NCBI GenBank assembly: GCA_014058105.1 | Contig: JACGCM010000452.1 | Location: forward strand, 2,706,262-2,770,261 | Direction of reading: 5' to 3' | Source of the DNA: Kingdonia uniflora | Lineage: Eukaryota; Streptophyta; Magnoliopsida; Ranunculales; Circaeasteraceae | Length of the DNA stretch: 64,000 bases | Part shown: positions 34,419 through 45,666 of the stretch, piece by piece | How positions within the stretch are numbered: the first letter of the stretch is position 1 | Layout: the number at the start of each line of letters is the position of its first letter | Notes under the pieces: generated by a model | Seen by the model: the letters and a program-made list of their open reading frames with translations, nothing else | What the model was told of the DNA's origin: nothing | Databases searched by the model: none | Position numbers and translations under genes: made by a program

Positions 34419-34646
34419 TAACTACAGTACTTTCAGCTCGAAAAATATCTTTTTATAACCTTACAGCAGTTTAATCAGGTCACCACATAAAAGTTCACAC
34501 ACAATTCGAAATATCCTTTCGATCTAATAACTATTTCAAACAATTCGATATACTAAATTCATATAATTTCATATTGTGATACATTTTTCAAAAAATATCT
34601 TTCATTGGCTCAAAATTATAAGGTACATATTACTTTACAAAATTCG

Positions 34647-35063
34647 CTACATAAACTTCCTACAGATCGTTCTACAGATTACAATCAATATTAATTGTGA
34701 ACGAGACTTTAAATTCAAGCACCCGAAGCTTCTCCCACTTGACACCGCAACTTCTGCAAGAAAACAAATATGATTATAGCAGAGACACACTTCCTCCTTT
34801 GAAACCACTACCACCGTCTCTTCCTCCGTATAACCTACCACTACCATATCTTCTACTACCAACTTCACCCACAAAATCCACTCGCGCACAAGATAACGAC
34901 GAGAAATCCTGGCACGGGTACCAATTTCCTCATCTTTCACAATAATAGCCTTCTCTGCAAGAAAATGGAGATACACCCTTCGCAACCACTCTGATTGGGA
35001 AGAATGTAAGCGTTTCATATGGCAATGATCCTCATCTACCTTTGTTGCCTCATAAATAGTCAT
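34647..35063 (-). pseudogene. Acidic antisense ORF of element B
   Basis: An open minus frame of 138 residues containing VREWILWVKLVVEDMVVVGYTEEETVV. It sits where A has its acidic antisense segment (10,880-11,245). The Glu/Val-rich core is shared; the remainder shows no recognisable domain. The first Met may be downstream of the start shown. Function unknown. Confidence 0.35.
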
Positions 35064-35538
35064 ACCTTCAAAGGAAGGATGAGCTGGATAAGAAAAAGGG
35101 AGATCAAGAAGGTGAGTCCTATTGTAATGAAGTTGGGGCTCTTACACTTTGGCAGGAACTATGTTCTCCCTTGCTTAACTTCTAGTGGTCACCATTGATT
35201 AATTCACAAAGATAGAAGTACTTGAAGAAGGACAACCGACGTAATAGCAGAGCAAAGTATTTATAGAAGTACAGTATTCAATGCAGGGAAAGATTTCCAA
35301 CAGTGATCATTATGCGATATGGTATCGGGAACCCAACAGCCAAACAAATCAATCAATTCAATGCCTTGACATCAATTAATACCACAATTCTGCCTTCAAT
35401 AAATACCTTTATTTCCCAGATAAATCCACATAAGAAAATGCATCATTTAAATTTTTGAAAAATCCATCCACATTCCAATTTACGAAATCCATGGGCACTT
35501 CTCAACTCAAGCGACCGGTGGCTTCAGTTGTGAGGGCA

Positions 35539-36068
35539 CGATTACAGAGACCTATCCCTCGAGCTGTGATAAACTCAAGCTAATCCAATGCCAGACTTGC
35601 GCAATATACACGTGACATACACTAGCAGAAGTAATACCTAAATTGCGAACTAATGAAGAACGTGACTCGAGCACTATAGATAAAATATAATAAATCAAAT
35701 GTACTTGTTTCCCACGAAATGGCAGTTATAAGTTTAACCGCCACTTGCCCCCATTTTTAGGAGAATGTGCGTGCATAAGTAAACAAACTGAGAGTGAGGT
35801 CTATAAAAAGGATAAGTTCCAAAGGAGAATGAACAAAGTTTTTCTAGCTTAAGAGAGCATAAATTTAAATTAAAATATCAGTTTCAAGCAATAAAGTTAC
35901 AGTTACTAAATCCTCCAGTCGAGGTCATGGTTTTTACCTATTTAAAGGTTTCTACGTTAATCGCCTGTGTTATTTTTATATTGGGTTTTACTAATTCTTG
36001 TCACAGGTATATTTGGTGTAAGAGCAATTTCGAGTTATTTCGAGCTACTATGTAATTAGGCCCTTATA
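35539..36068 (+). repeat. 3' LTR of element B
   Basis: It starts CGATTACAGAGACC after the polypurine tract and ends taattaggcccttaca. TATAAAA is at 35,802-35,808 and tcaagcaataaag near 35,885. At 530 bp it is shorter than the A and Z LTRs, with internal deletions. 36,069-36,205 beyond it is AT-rich spacer with nothing recognised. Confidence 0.75.
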
Positions 36069-36205
36069 CATAGGGTCAACCTGAAATTCATATAATTATT
36101 TTGGCAAAAACACTAATTCGTTTATTAAAAATAATGAAAAGCATGAGAGGGGGATATAGACTTTACCTCTCTAGACATGAATAAAAAAATCAAAAAATAA
36201 AGACT

Positions 36206-36420
36206 TGTTAGGAACAAGTTCGGTTTGGGTCCTACCCGAAATAGGTTGGGGTAACCCACCGACTCTTAGCCCAACTCCTAAGTTTATGGGGAGAGTTTTA
36301 GAGACCTATTGTAGCCTCCTACATATACACCCTGAGGAAAGTATTCTTTGTAACCTAACAAGTTCATCAATTAAGGTTATCTCTCTTCTTTCTCTATATT
36401 GTGTTATATTCTGTGTTTTG
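36206..36420 (+). repeat. Copia 5' LTR, left piece
   Basis: It matches 51,932-52,125 of the 3' LTR: shared ggttggggt, ggggagagttttagaaacctattgtagcctc and tgtaacctaacaagttcatcaat blocks. It ends in ctgtgttttg where element C's LTR begins. Confidence 0.8.
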
Positions 36421-36922
36421 TGTATAAGGACTTACTTCCGGTCTTGAACTCAAGTATTAAATCAACCTTTCAGGCAGTAACTCGACCTGGCGATCACAAG
36501 ACAACATGTTACAGTAGTGACTCATTAAAGAAACCGTTACAAGAAAAAGAGATCAGAGATACCATAATACAACCATTACGAAGGCTCACCAAAACTGCTT
36601 TGTAACGTCCCTCATTAAAAAGAGATAGTGGTCATTAAACAGTCATAATAAGAGGCATATAAATAATACCAAGGAATAAGATATTGGGGAGATTTTTCCA
36701 TCTTAGAAATCTAGACAATACTATCCAGAATACTATTAGTAACTTGTAATCACAAGATAAATAACATTTTCCTTTTAAAATTCTCATAAGAGGTCGTGGT
36801 TTTGACCTATTTAAAGGTTTTTATGCTAACACTTGTATGCTAGTGATTATTTGTTAAAATTAGTATTTTGCTCATCTTTGGTCTGAGAAACTAAGTTCGA
36901 GTCTTGAATTTAGGCTCTTATA
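36421..36922 (+). repeat. 5' LTR of element C
   Basis: It starts TGTATAAGGAC and ends taggctcttata, the pair of the LTR at 45,667-46,171. TATAAATA is at about 36,659-36,666. The cataagaggtcgtggtttt block near the end relates it to the A, B and Z LTRs. Confidence 0.8.
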
Positions 36923-36945
36923 TTTGGCGTCGTCTATTGGAAATG
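36923..36945 (+). other. Primer-binding site of element C
   Basis: tttggcgtcgtctattgg follows the LTR end directly, the position of the tRNA primer site. It is the only one preserved among the four Tat elements. The matching tRNA cannot be named with confidence from sequence alone. Confidence 0.55.
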
Positions 36946-36989
36946 ATATAATAAACTACAATTCTCAAGGACGATATGTACTAATCGGG

Positions 36990-38160
36990 TTTGAGAAATG
37001 CCAAATCCCTGTCAACCGCCACCCCTGGTCTTACAAACATAAGGAACAGGCACAAGAACAAATCAACTAGAAAATCTGTGAGCTACGCTTAACTCCGAAA
37101 CATAAAGAAGAACAATGTTAGAGCAATAATTGGCGGAAGTACAAAACGCTCTAAAAATTCTACAGGGACAATAGGTAGTGATACAAAAGAACAAAGATAT
37201 GTATCCTGCTATATTGAGAATTTTAGCTCGTGACAGATTAAGACCTTTTAGAGGTGTCAGCCAAGGAGCTGATACTCAACTTGACCAAAACACACGGGAA
37301 CCCAAGATTTTTCTGGAACCTGCCGTTCATCAAGAGGTCGATAAAAGTTTGGTTGACCTTAGACAGGTGGAGGTTGTACCAAGGATAAGAACCCGTATTC
37401 TCATATAGGAAATGCTAAACGAGGGAAATATAGATCACAACCCCAGGGTGAGGCGTCTTCACCATCAAATTGTCACAGCCCAGTAGTTTGTTACTTAAAA
37501 GCATATGGACAAGCGCATCAAAGAACTCCTGAAGGCCCAAACATGCACGAGCAAAAATATTATTATCATATTACAGAAGAGTCTGATTACGCAAGAATTG
37601 CTGGATAGCGATGTACCATCAAGTTTTCTTAAACCAAAAACTAAAAAGTATAAAGGAACGGGTCCTATTGAGCACGTGTAGGAATTCAATAATTCTTTGG
37701 GATTATACTCGACGTCGAGCCATATTTTATGCCATTTATTCCCCACCGTCCTCCAGGTTGTGCCCCTATGCTAGTTTCACTCGTTAAGGGAAAGATTGAT
37801 CCATTCTTTTGATCAATTATGTGAATTCTTCATTAAAAACTATTTATACGGCCGTGATAAGGAGGAGAATCTTACACCCTTATCAGTCTCAAACAAATAC
37901 CAAGAAAAAAGCTCAAAGAATTTACCAAGAAGTTATTGGATCTGGCCAGAGTAATAGATAGTCTCAACCATAAAATTATAGTGTCAGCCTCTATAAATAC
38001 AATACTTATTAAGAGCAGAACGAAAGAGCACCTCATCTTGAACAAGCTAGCAACTCTAGAAGAGATAGTCAAGAAGGTAAACAATTACATCGATGTTGAA
38101 AGAATGATGTCTAAGAGGTAAAAGCCTTCAAAATCTATCCTCACAACTAAAGAACAAACA
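36990..38160 (+). pseudogene. Gag of element C (broken)
   Basis: Frames 37,178-37,408 and stretches near 37,590-37,760 carry the Tat gag N-terminal block (LKPKTKKYKGTGPIEHV near 37,625, then LCHLFPTVLQ near 37,735). The part homologous to A's gag (LEEIVKKVNNYIDVERMM) is at 38,055-38,107. Several stops and shifts interrupt it. Gag would form the virus-like particle. Confidence 0.6.
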
Positions 38161-38279
38161 CACATAACGAGAATTCAAACGCACTACATATACCAGAGGT
38201 GATTGAAAATGAGTGAAGTCTGAAAAAGACTGACCTCGAAAAGGAAACAATTTTCCAAAGCCTTGTTTCCTGAGATTGA

Positions 38280-39100
38280 CTGCCAAGTTAGCTGATATCT
38301 ATTTTGCACTTCAAAAAGATAAATGATTTAGAAATGCACAACCCCTCGAGCCAATCAAAGGAAAACCGTACTGCAAGCATCAGAAAGTTAGACACCATGA
38401 TACAAAGTGATGTTATCCCCTACATAGACACATAGAATATATACTTAAAGACGAAGTAATGCACGAGTATATTGTCAACGTGGAAAGTTATAAGAACAGG
38501 AGCTACCAAAAAGATAATAAAGTTATCCAGATCGAAGAAGAGACTAAAGAGAAACACCTATATCATCTTTGCCTCAATCACTTTATCGAGACACACAAGA
38601 TAAACAGATCAGTCATATTCAAAAAATACTTACTCATTCAATGTCATGACCTCTCCGTGGTGGAAATGGAAGCTCAATTACTCCCAAAGTCTAGTAGTAG
38701 GAGAGTCAAGATCTCCTTCGAAGATTGTGATGCCAGCCATGTTAAATTTTTTCACCATGGCACACTAGTTATCATGTTAAAAATAAAAAACTTTGCAATA
38801 CATACGATGACGATGGACACCGAAAGCACTATTGAAGTACTTTTTCAAAGTACTATCGAGCATATGGGTCTAACAGATGGAGTTGTGACCAGTGATATGG
38901 ATATCATTGGCTTTAATTGATTTAAAGAAGTACGGGTGGGGAAAATTGTGCTTCTTATTACAATAGGTTCTGCTATAGTTGACGTGGCATTTTATGTTGT
39001 GAATGCAAAGTCAAGGTATTTGGGGATAGTGGGACAATGTGGGCTGCATAATATGAAGGCCATTCCATCTACTTATTATCTTGCATTACCTCGACTGTAG
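38280..39100 (+). pseudogene. Zinc knuckle and protease of element C
   Basis: A degenerate knuckle (YCKHHQKVRHHDTKWC) lies near 38,370-38,420. The 153-residue frame 38,459-38,920 then includes RRVKISFEDCDASHVKFF and the protease site MDTESTIEVLF near 38,815, where DTG has become DTE. A stop at 38,920 precedes the C-terminal part (AIVDVAFYVVNAKSRYLGI near 38,975). The altered catalytic triplet and the stop make it inactive. Confidence 0.65.
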
Positions 39101-39139
39101 TAGAAATAGAGATGTGTTCACTTGAATATTACGAGAAAT

Positions 39140-40330
39140 GGCAGTTGTCAATCCCACTTTGGCTTGTCATAAACTCTATTAAATAGATACGGTTCTAACG
39201 GTTAAACAAGAACAAAGGACGTTAGCACCCAGACTTTGGGATGAAGTGAAGAAAGAAATTGATAAGCTTATTGAAGTTAGATTTATCAGGAAAGTAGATT
39301 ACCTCGACTGGATTTCGAACATCGTAGCAGTTCTGAAGAAAAATGGTAAAATTGAAGTTTGTGTAGATTTTACCAACATGAATAAACATACTCTAAAAGA
39401 CAGTTTTCCCCTCCCAATAATCAATCATTTTTTTGGATTCAACTGTTGGGCACAAACTTCTATCAATGATGGATGCCACATCAGGTTATAATCATATTCC
39501 ACTCATGCCTGATGATTAAGAGAAAACAGGATTCATCGCAAAGGAAAGATTATACTGCTATAAAATCATGCCTTTCGGATTTAAAAATACTATAGTATCT
39601 TATTAAAGATTAATGACCCAAATGTTCAAAGACCACCTTGGGAAAATAATGAAAGTAAACAGTGATGATATGCTTTGTAAAAGCCTCAAGAAAGGAGATC
39701 ACCTTACTGATCTTCACACAGTTTTTAAAATCTTTTGGTTATACATAATGAAGTTTAACTCTGATAAATGCCAGTTCGGGGTCCAATCAGGAAAATTCTT
39801 AGGGCACTTAATCAGTAAAAAGGGAATCAAAGCTGACCCTGTCAGTATTCGAGCTCTTTTATCAATGACATCACCGAAAACCAAGAGAGACGTACAAAAG
39901 TTGGTTGGCAAGATTGCAGTAATCAATAGATTTGTATCAAAGTCATTAGTTTGGTGTAGAGGGTTATTTAACCTACTACATGAAGGGACACGAATAACAA
40001 AGAATAAGAAGGATCCAGAGATCGAATGGAATAATGAGTGTGAAGCAACATTCCAAGACTTCAAGAAATATTTGGGAAAACCTCTTATTATGAGTACCCC
40101 GACAGAGGGGGAAGAACTTATAGTATACCTTGTTGTTATAAAGAACTCACTCAGTTGGGTACTTATTCGACTTGATGGGAAAATAGAAAAGCCCATGTAT
40201 TTCATCAACAAAACTCTTACTCTATAGCAGAATCACGGTACACTAAAATTAAAAACTACTCCTTACCCTTGTTTATACTTCGCAAAAGCTAAAGCAATAT
40301 TGTTAAGCTCTTTCAATTTGAGTAATAACA
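39140..40330 (+). pseudogene. Reverse transcriptase and RNase H of element C
   Basis: The frame 39,246-39,491 has EVRFIRKVDYLDWISN, CVDFTNMNKHTLKDSFPLPI, then a frameshift. MPFGFKN is at about 39,570. The 204-residue frame 39,613-40,227 starts at the active site, which reads NSDD (39,658-39,669), and runs through FLGHLISKKGIKADP, a retroviral-type RNase H (EWNNECEATFQDFKKYL) and MYFINKTLTL. Order matches A and B. The catalytic motif is damaged and the frame is broken. Confidence 0.75.
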
Positions 40331-40389
40331 AATTATCCCCTTCGAGAGGTCATATCTAAGAAATAAAACTTCAAATGAGAGCAACAATG

Positions 40390-40940
40390 GCCAGTTAGTG
40401 TGGGTGAGCACGATATACGCTTTGAACAAAGACTTTCTGAGAAGGGGCAGGCGGTAACTGATTTTCTAGCAGATTTTCCAGCAGATGATCTAAATTGGGA
40501 AGAATGGGATCCTAATATAATCAAAGAACGGTTCGAAGAAAAGGCTGACTGGGTATCGAAGAAGGGGCGGCGTCTTTTTACCGATGGGTCAACTGGATTA
40601 TCGAGATCATTTTTATTACACCCTCGAACGATAAGATTGGAATATTGATCCGACTCAATTTTGAGGCAACAAACAATGAAATAGAGTGTGAGACATCAAT
40701 CCACTGTTTAGACATGGTATTAGAGCTCGGAGTACCCAAACTTTCTATATACACTGACTTTTTGTTAATCATAAACTATTACGCATAACGATATCAGAAA
40801 AATAGAAAGATGGTGAAATGCACTACCCTAATGGCTGACAGAATGCACAAATTTCAAAAAGCTACGATTGAGTATTTACCTCAGGGAGAAAACAAACATG
40901 TAGACTCCCTTGCTTATTTGGCAGGAATTCTCAGAACAGA
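40390..40940 (+). pseudogene. Second RNase H of element C
   Basis: The frame 40,400-40,648 reads the linker KGQAVTDFLADFPADD and the domain start RRLFTDGSTG (first catalytic Asp near 40,580). A frameshift separates it from NEIECETSIH (40,675) and ELGVPKLSIYTDFLLII (40,730). LPQGENKHVDSLAYLAGIL ends it near 40,930. Tat-type dual RNase H. Confidence 0.65.
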
Positions 40941-40949
40941 AGTTAGATA

Positions 40950-41640
40950 TTAAAAAATTAAAGTCATATCTACCCCAGTATAAATCTTGTCATCTTGAAT
41001 ACAATTAACACTGGGGGTGATAAACCCGGAGAGGACAAATGGAGGTTACCATTTTTGAAATATATTGGTCTCCAGAACAATTTTAAAGTTGAGCTCCCAA
41101 AAGATGTCAAAGTGAGAAGAAGACTGATAGACAATGTAAAACGATGCATAGTTATCGACAAGGAGATTTACAAAAGGTTTGTCAACTTATTTAAAGTGTT
41201 TGTCCAAAAAATACACCAATGACTTATTGATGGAATTACACGAAAAAACATGTGGATCACATGCCGCAGGTTATTAGCAAATTGAGAAATCACTTAGGGA
41301 GTTTTTTGGCCTATAATGAGAACACATGCAGAAGAATATCTTATTACCCATAAGGTAACGATCAAGCAGAGATCACTAATAAGATGATAATCGATGGGAT
41401 AAAAAAGTGTTTGAACGATAAGAAAGGAAATTGGATTCAAGAATTACTACACGTGTTTTGGGCGTACCGAACAACCCTACAAGTATCTATAGGGTGTACC
41501 CCTTTCCTTTTAGCTTATAGAACTGAAGCTGTTATCCCATCCGAATATCATCACCCCGTACGCGACCATGAAATTACAGATGATGAAAATTAATTTCAGT
41601 TAGCATGCAATATGAATTAAATTTATGTCATCGCCCTGTA
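40950..41640 (+). pseudogene. Integrase of element C, catalytic core deleted
   Basis: The frame 40,995-41,222 (zinc-domain side) is followed by a jump near 41,335 into the YYPQGNDQAEITNKMI block. The region with the two catalytic Asp residues (as in A 5,290-5,560) is missing, while the catalytic Glu codon is intact (GAG, 41,369-41,371). The frame 41,384-41,593 continues with HVFWAYRTTLQVSIGCTPFLLAYRTEAVIPSEYHHPV. The C-terminal end is cut near 41,640, where antisense-ORF DNA begins. Confidence 0.7.
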
Positions 41641-41750
41641 CGCTTCTTCAACTTTTCTATCTTAGGAATCCCAGCTTCAGCAGATCCAAGCACGGACAAA
41701 GTCAAACCATCACCGGCCAGTTGGACCACTTTCTTGTTTCGTCAAAGCTT

Positions 41751-42665
41751 CTAACTGGCTTTTTTGAGCCAACGAAGTTTTTGATTGGCACCCGAAGTCT
41801 CACTAGGAGGAATATCTGCCAAACTAGTAACAGTTGGAAGCTCGAGGCCACCACCAGTGGTTGAAGATGAATACCTTTTGTTCGGGTTCTCATCTTGCTT
41901 GGCCATAGCTTGCTTCTGGTTACCTTGCTGAATTTTGGGAATCTCAGAGTTAGCCCTCTTATCTCTTTGGATCTTCAGATCAACGGGCACTTCTTTCAGT
42001 TCGCTCTTTTCATGACCAATTAAATCAAAAAGGCTCGAATCGTCCAGAATAGCAGTTGCCTAAGGACCTATAAGAAGAAACAACATAGAAGAACATAAAT
42101 GATAAGGAGCACAAGCATACAAAGATAGCCACTTATCAAGTTTAGCATATTAAACACTTACTCAGATTAAAATACTTAAAGTCAAGCTCGAACGCTGGTT
42201 CATCTAAAACCTGCAAATAGCTTCCTCTAACCTGTACCAGATGGTCATTCCATTGTCGACCAGCAGAATCAAAATTGAAATTTTTTGGTCTTAAGGAATC
42301 ACTGTACAGATAACAACCCCTCCTCGCCCTCAAATATTTCATCTTGTTGAATTTCATAACATCTAAAGCAATCATTTTTTTTCAACCCCATTCGCACTCC
42401 ATCTCCCGTTCAATGTCTCACAGACTTTCATCGACTGGTACACATTGCCGTTTAGCTGTACTGGGCAGCAATGTAGCAGATTCATGACCCCCTTTTGGAA
42501 ATGGGTCAAAGGTATTTTAAGACCATATACCAACTGATTGGTATAGAATAAACAACCATTACTAGGACCAAACTCCAAGGGCCCGATATAATACTCTGAG
42601 GTCACATCGTTCAGTAGATTCCTATCCTTCCCGACTTGTTCAAGATTAGGAACTTGATAATACAT
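41751..42665 (-). pseudogene. Antisense ORF of element C, conserved domain
   Basis: The minus frame 42,372-42,665 has LVYGLKIPLTHFQKGVMNLL and CPVQLNGNVYQSMKVCETL. In a second frame, 42,142-42,375 has RQWNDHLVQVRGSYLQ. Both blocks match D's antisense gene (28,745-29,020). The last part (41,751-41,990) is a Lys/Gln-rich linker. The coiled-coil C-terminus seen in A and B is deleted. This layout resembles the 'putative plant transposon protein' type of antisense ORF described for Tat elements; that identification is from memory. Confidence 0.55.
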
Positions 42666-43489
42666 TTTTGGCCCCTTTGCCGGAGTGAACTCTCTAAAAA
42701 AACAAATCTTCTTCTATAACATACTCTTCCCACTCACCTTTTAGACTCTTTTTATACCTAAGGAATTCCTTCCCAATATCTACCCCATCCGAATATATAC
42801 AAAACTCTATCTCACTCGACACATTATCCCTTACTATAGCCCCTAAAATTTTAGGCTTGGCCTGTAAAGGCACAGCTTCTACAATCTCGCTTAGTCTTTC
42901 CCTACTATTTACATTTCCTCTTAGCTTGATAAGACTATCTAAGAACTAAGTTCTTAATACGCATACTCGACCTACAAAAACAAGCAGTGATCAACTGTTA
43001 AAACATCTTCTACGGTTCGTCCTAACATTTTTGGTCGATAGTTTCATCAAGAGCGCATCAATCCTAAACATCCACAACTACTTTGCACAACAAACCCCAG
43101 TTGACATCTTAAAAGTTTTTCAATACAAATTCTTGACCCAAATTACACAATTAACCTAAAAAAGTAATGTCATCAATTTTTTATTCAAATTTTAAAGGGA
43201 AATCCTATGCATTTGCACCCACATTTACACTCTCCCCAAATTTACGAAAACACAATTACAAATTCCCTACACACAATCAACTTAAATTAAAGTAAAACAA
43301 TCAACCAAAATTTAAGGAAACCACATTCAAAAGTAGAAATACTAACCTAAACTAGAAGAACTACAGTCCTCAACCTTCATAGAACACTAAGAAAGATAGC
43401 TCTTGTATCGATGCCTTTTAGGGATAAAACACAGTGGAAAGTTTTCACTGAAATTTTAGTAATGGGTTGCGTCACGAAACTTGGAAACT

Positions 43490-43810
43490 TTCTCTCTCTA
43501 GAATGGGATTTCTCAATAGTTTTTTCTCTTTATAAAATAGATGAAAGACCCTTGGGGAGAGAGAAATGAGATTTAACACTCACTCTCAGATTTTGAAATG
43601 ACGGTTCCTTACAATACGTGACAGCCGCCCTCAATTTTTGAAAAGGGGCATTATTTTTCCTCTGCCACTCATTACCATCATCTATATTGAGAAAACGCAC
43701 TTTGTCATCATTACACCTTTTTACATCGGCCATTAAAATAGTATTCATACTTTCTCTTTCCCAAGACATTCTAAATACTATACTGTCTGTACGCCTACTC
43801 ACTCATCTTC
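43490..43810 (-). pseudogene. Leader or first frame of C's antisense gene
   Basis: A minus frame of 90 residues (43,530-43,802, MSRRTDSIVFRMSWERESMN...) shows no family. A TATA-like ttttataaag (minus) occurs at about 43,529-43,540, followed in the minus direction by a purine-rich leader (gagagagaaag near 43,490). This arrangement precedes the antisense gene by about 800 bases. It may be promoter DNA rather than coding. Confidence 0.3.
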
Positions 43811-44189
43811 CCCTCAAGTTTGTACTCCTGCACCATCTCCCTTCAGACCCTTTTTATTAAGACTTTTTGCATAATACAAATTTTGAATTTCAAAATTTAT
43901 GAAATGGATGTCTCGAATAAACAGCTGTCATATTTAATTAAGTAACATGCATATATTTATGACAAGTAAATTTATATCGCCTAGTTTGATGCACATTCGT
44001 TCATAAGAAATAAGTTCAATTTCATACAAGGATGGAAACAGATTTTTAAACTATAGAGTACTAAATCTTACGGAAAAATTCTTTTATTCACTCAAATTGA
44101 GCTACTCAAAATTCAACTTTAACATAAACAACTACATTCAGATATAGTTGCATATAAAACAACTAGGGTGATTAAGTTTACCACAAGGA

Positions 44190-44480
44190 ATTATTTCCCC
44201 ACCAGCTGCTATCTTATCCTCTTCTGTAAGCTTGTCCAGGGCAATCTCCTTCACAGTACATTCTCGAGCTCCTACATCAAGGATCATACTTCAAAAGACA
44301 CATACCAGAAGTGAGTATTTAATTATGTATGCCTTTCCTCAGCGTTCAGACCATCTAATTGTAACGACCACTTAGGTAATACCGCATCATAGGGCAACAA
44401 TTAAAAATGTTGCTCACGCAGTTCAGCCACTTTGATGGCTAGTCTACCCTCCACTGCATGTCAACGACATTGGGAACGTA
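44190..44480 (-). pseudogene. Small conserved antisense ORF of element C
   Basis: The minus strand reads AVEGRLAIKVAELREQ (about 44,405-44,460), matching A's AAEGRLVIKIAEVREQ at 10,140-10,210. The acidic peptide VGARECTVKEIALDKLTEEDKIAAGGE follows at 44,195-44,280. A stop separates them. Shared protein sequence across A and C argues for past coding use. Function unknown. Confidence 0.5.
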
Positions 44481-45666
44481 TCCTCACCATAATAGTTGTA
44501 ATCTCAATGAACCAAAAGATACACGGGGAGTGAGAAAGATGAATTATACCCAAGGGCCAAACTCCTTATAGCGCCAAAGGAAAACTGATTTTTGGGAAAA
44601 CTGATTTTTGAGAAATAATATATATTACTTGTAATTATAGGGATGCAATATTATCTGTGAAAGTCAACACATATATTCCTCATCAGAAGATTCCCCAGAT
44701 ATCGGAGGAAAAATAATTAAGCAAGGATATACGTCACCGCTATCTAAACAAAAAAAAAACCTAGTTTGAGCAAAGCCTCAAAAGGTTGAGGTATTACTTG
44801 TTTCACGCCGAGCTACACTAGAATGGTTCGTCTATCTAAGAAACTAAAAGATTTTAAGGAAGGTTATATTTCCAAACATTCACCCGATCAGAATGATCCA
44901 GAACAACTCCATTGTTGATAACACCCATCACAAGTTCGAATTTCTAAGTTTACATAATAAAGCTCGAAGTACTAAATTCAAAAGGTTGTAGAAATAACAT
45001 ACTGAAGGCAGGGACAAGGGTAAGATTTCATTAGAACCAAAACTACAAGTAAGTATTTTAAGCAATTTACAGCCTATACAACCACACTCGCGAGCACCCT
45101 TCTGGCCGACAGCAGCTGCATTGTCTTCATCCTCCATAATACTTTATGTCATGCCACGAAGAGAATCCTCACAATCAGCCTCAGCAGGAATGATGTAGTA
45201 AAATTGATGAAGCCAGAAATAGTCTTCATTGGTCTCTTCTGCCTCAACCCGTCGTTAAACCCTGAAATGTAGGCTTCACCGGTATCGGGGTCAGATCAGC
45301 AAGCGATTGCCGATCAAAATAATGCATTTTTAATTCATCTAGCTTGCTAAAATTCATGGCTCTTGTTCTTCACAATAGGTCTGAGATTTTGTTTTCACCA
45401 TCACCTTTTTAAGTTTGACTAAGGGAAGGAAGGGATATTAATTTCCTAAGCAAAGAAGAAGTTATTTATATAGACTACATGATCTAAAAGTTAAAGAGAG
45501 TGTAATTAATGCGTCTGGGAAATCAAGGGGTCAAGTCAATTCATTTCTAGCAACAAACATTAAATAACCATAATAAGCTTTATCATGTTCCAGACTATAG
45601 CAAGAGTAAATGATCCTTGGCCGAGCTTCTCAACCAAAATTACCCATGCTTTTAGTTGAAAGGAGG

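Larger units (their letters stand above)
24620..34430 (-). mobile_element. Tat-lineage element D, inverted, nested in B
   Basis: D is read right to left: gag (34,418), protease (to 32,884), reverse transcriptase (to 31,712), a 194-bp tandem array (31,705-30,875), antisense frames on the + strand (30,401-25,507), a polypurine tract and a 3' LTR (25,335-24,620). RNase H and integrase are deleted. No matching 5' LTR is seen on the right, so the right boundary (about 34,430) is a truncation and approximate. It belongs to a different Tat subfamily from A-C, since the LTR differs apart from its ..gcccctaca end. Confidence 0.75.
34431..36068 (+). mobile_element. Element B, right part with 3' LTR
   Basis: The same 3' landmarks as in A appear in order: AT-rich spacer, a minus-strand acidic frame (34,647-35,063), non-coding sequence, polypurine tract cttcagttgtgaggg, LTR. 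It is inferred to be the continuation of B beyond the D insertion, because B lacks these parts on the left and the orientation agrees. The middle of B's antisense gene is missing, so a deletion accompanied or followed the insertion. Confidence 0.55.

Noticed and set aside
34431..35160. Possible 5' LTR of element D
   Set aside because: No similarity to 24,620-25,335, no TG/CA edges and no matching acgat flank; it resembles element B's 3' region instead.
39714..40211. 165-codon minus frame
   Set aside because: Exact shadow of element C's RT-RNase H frame.
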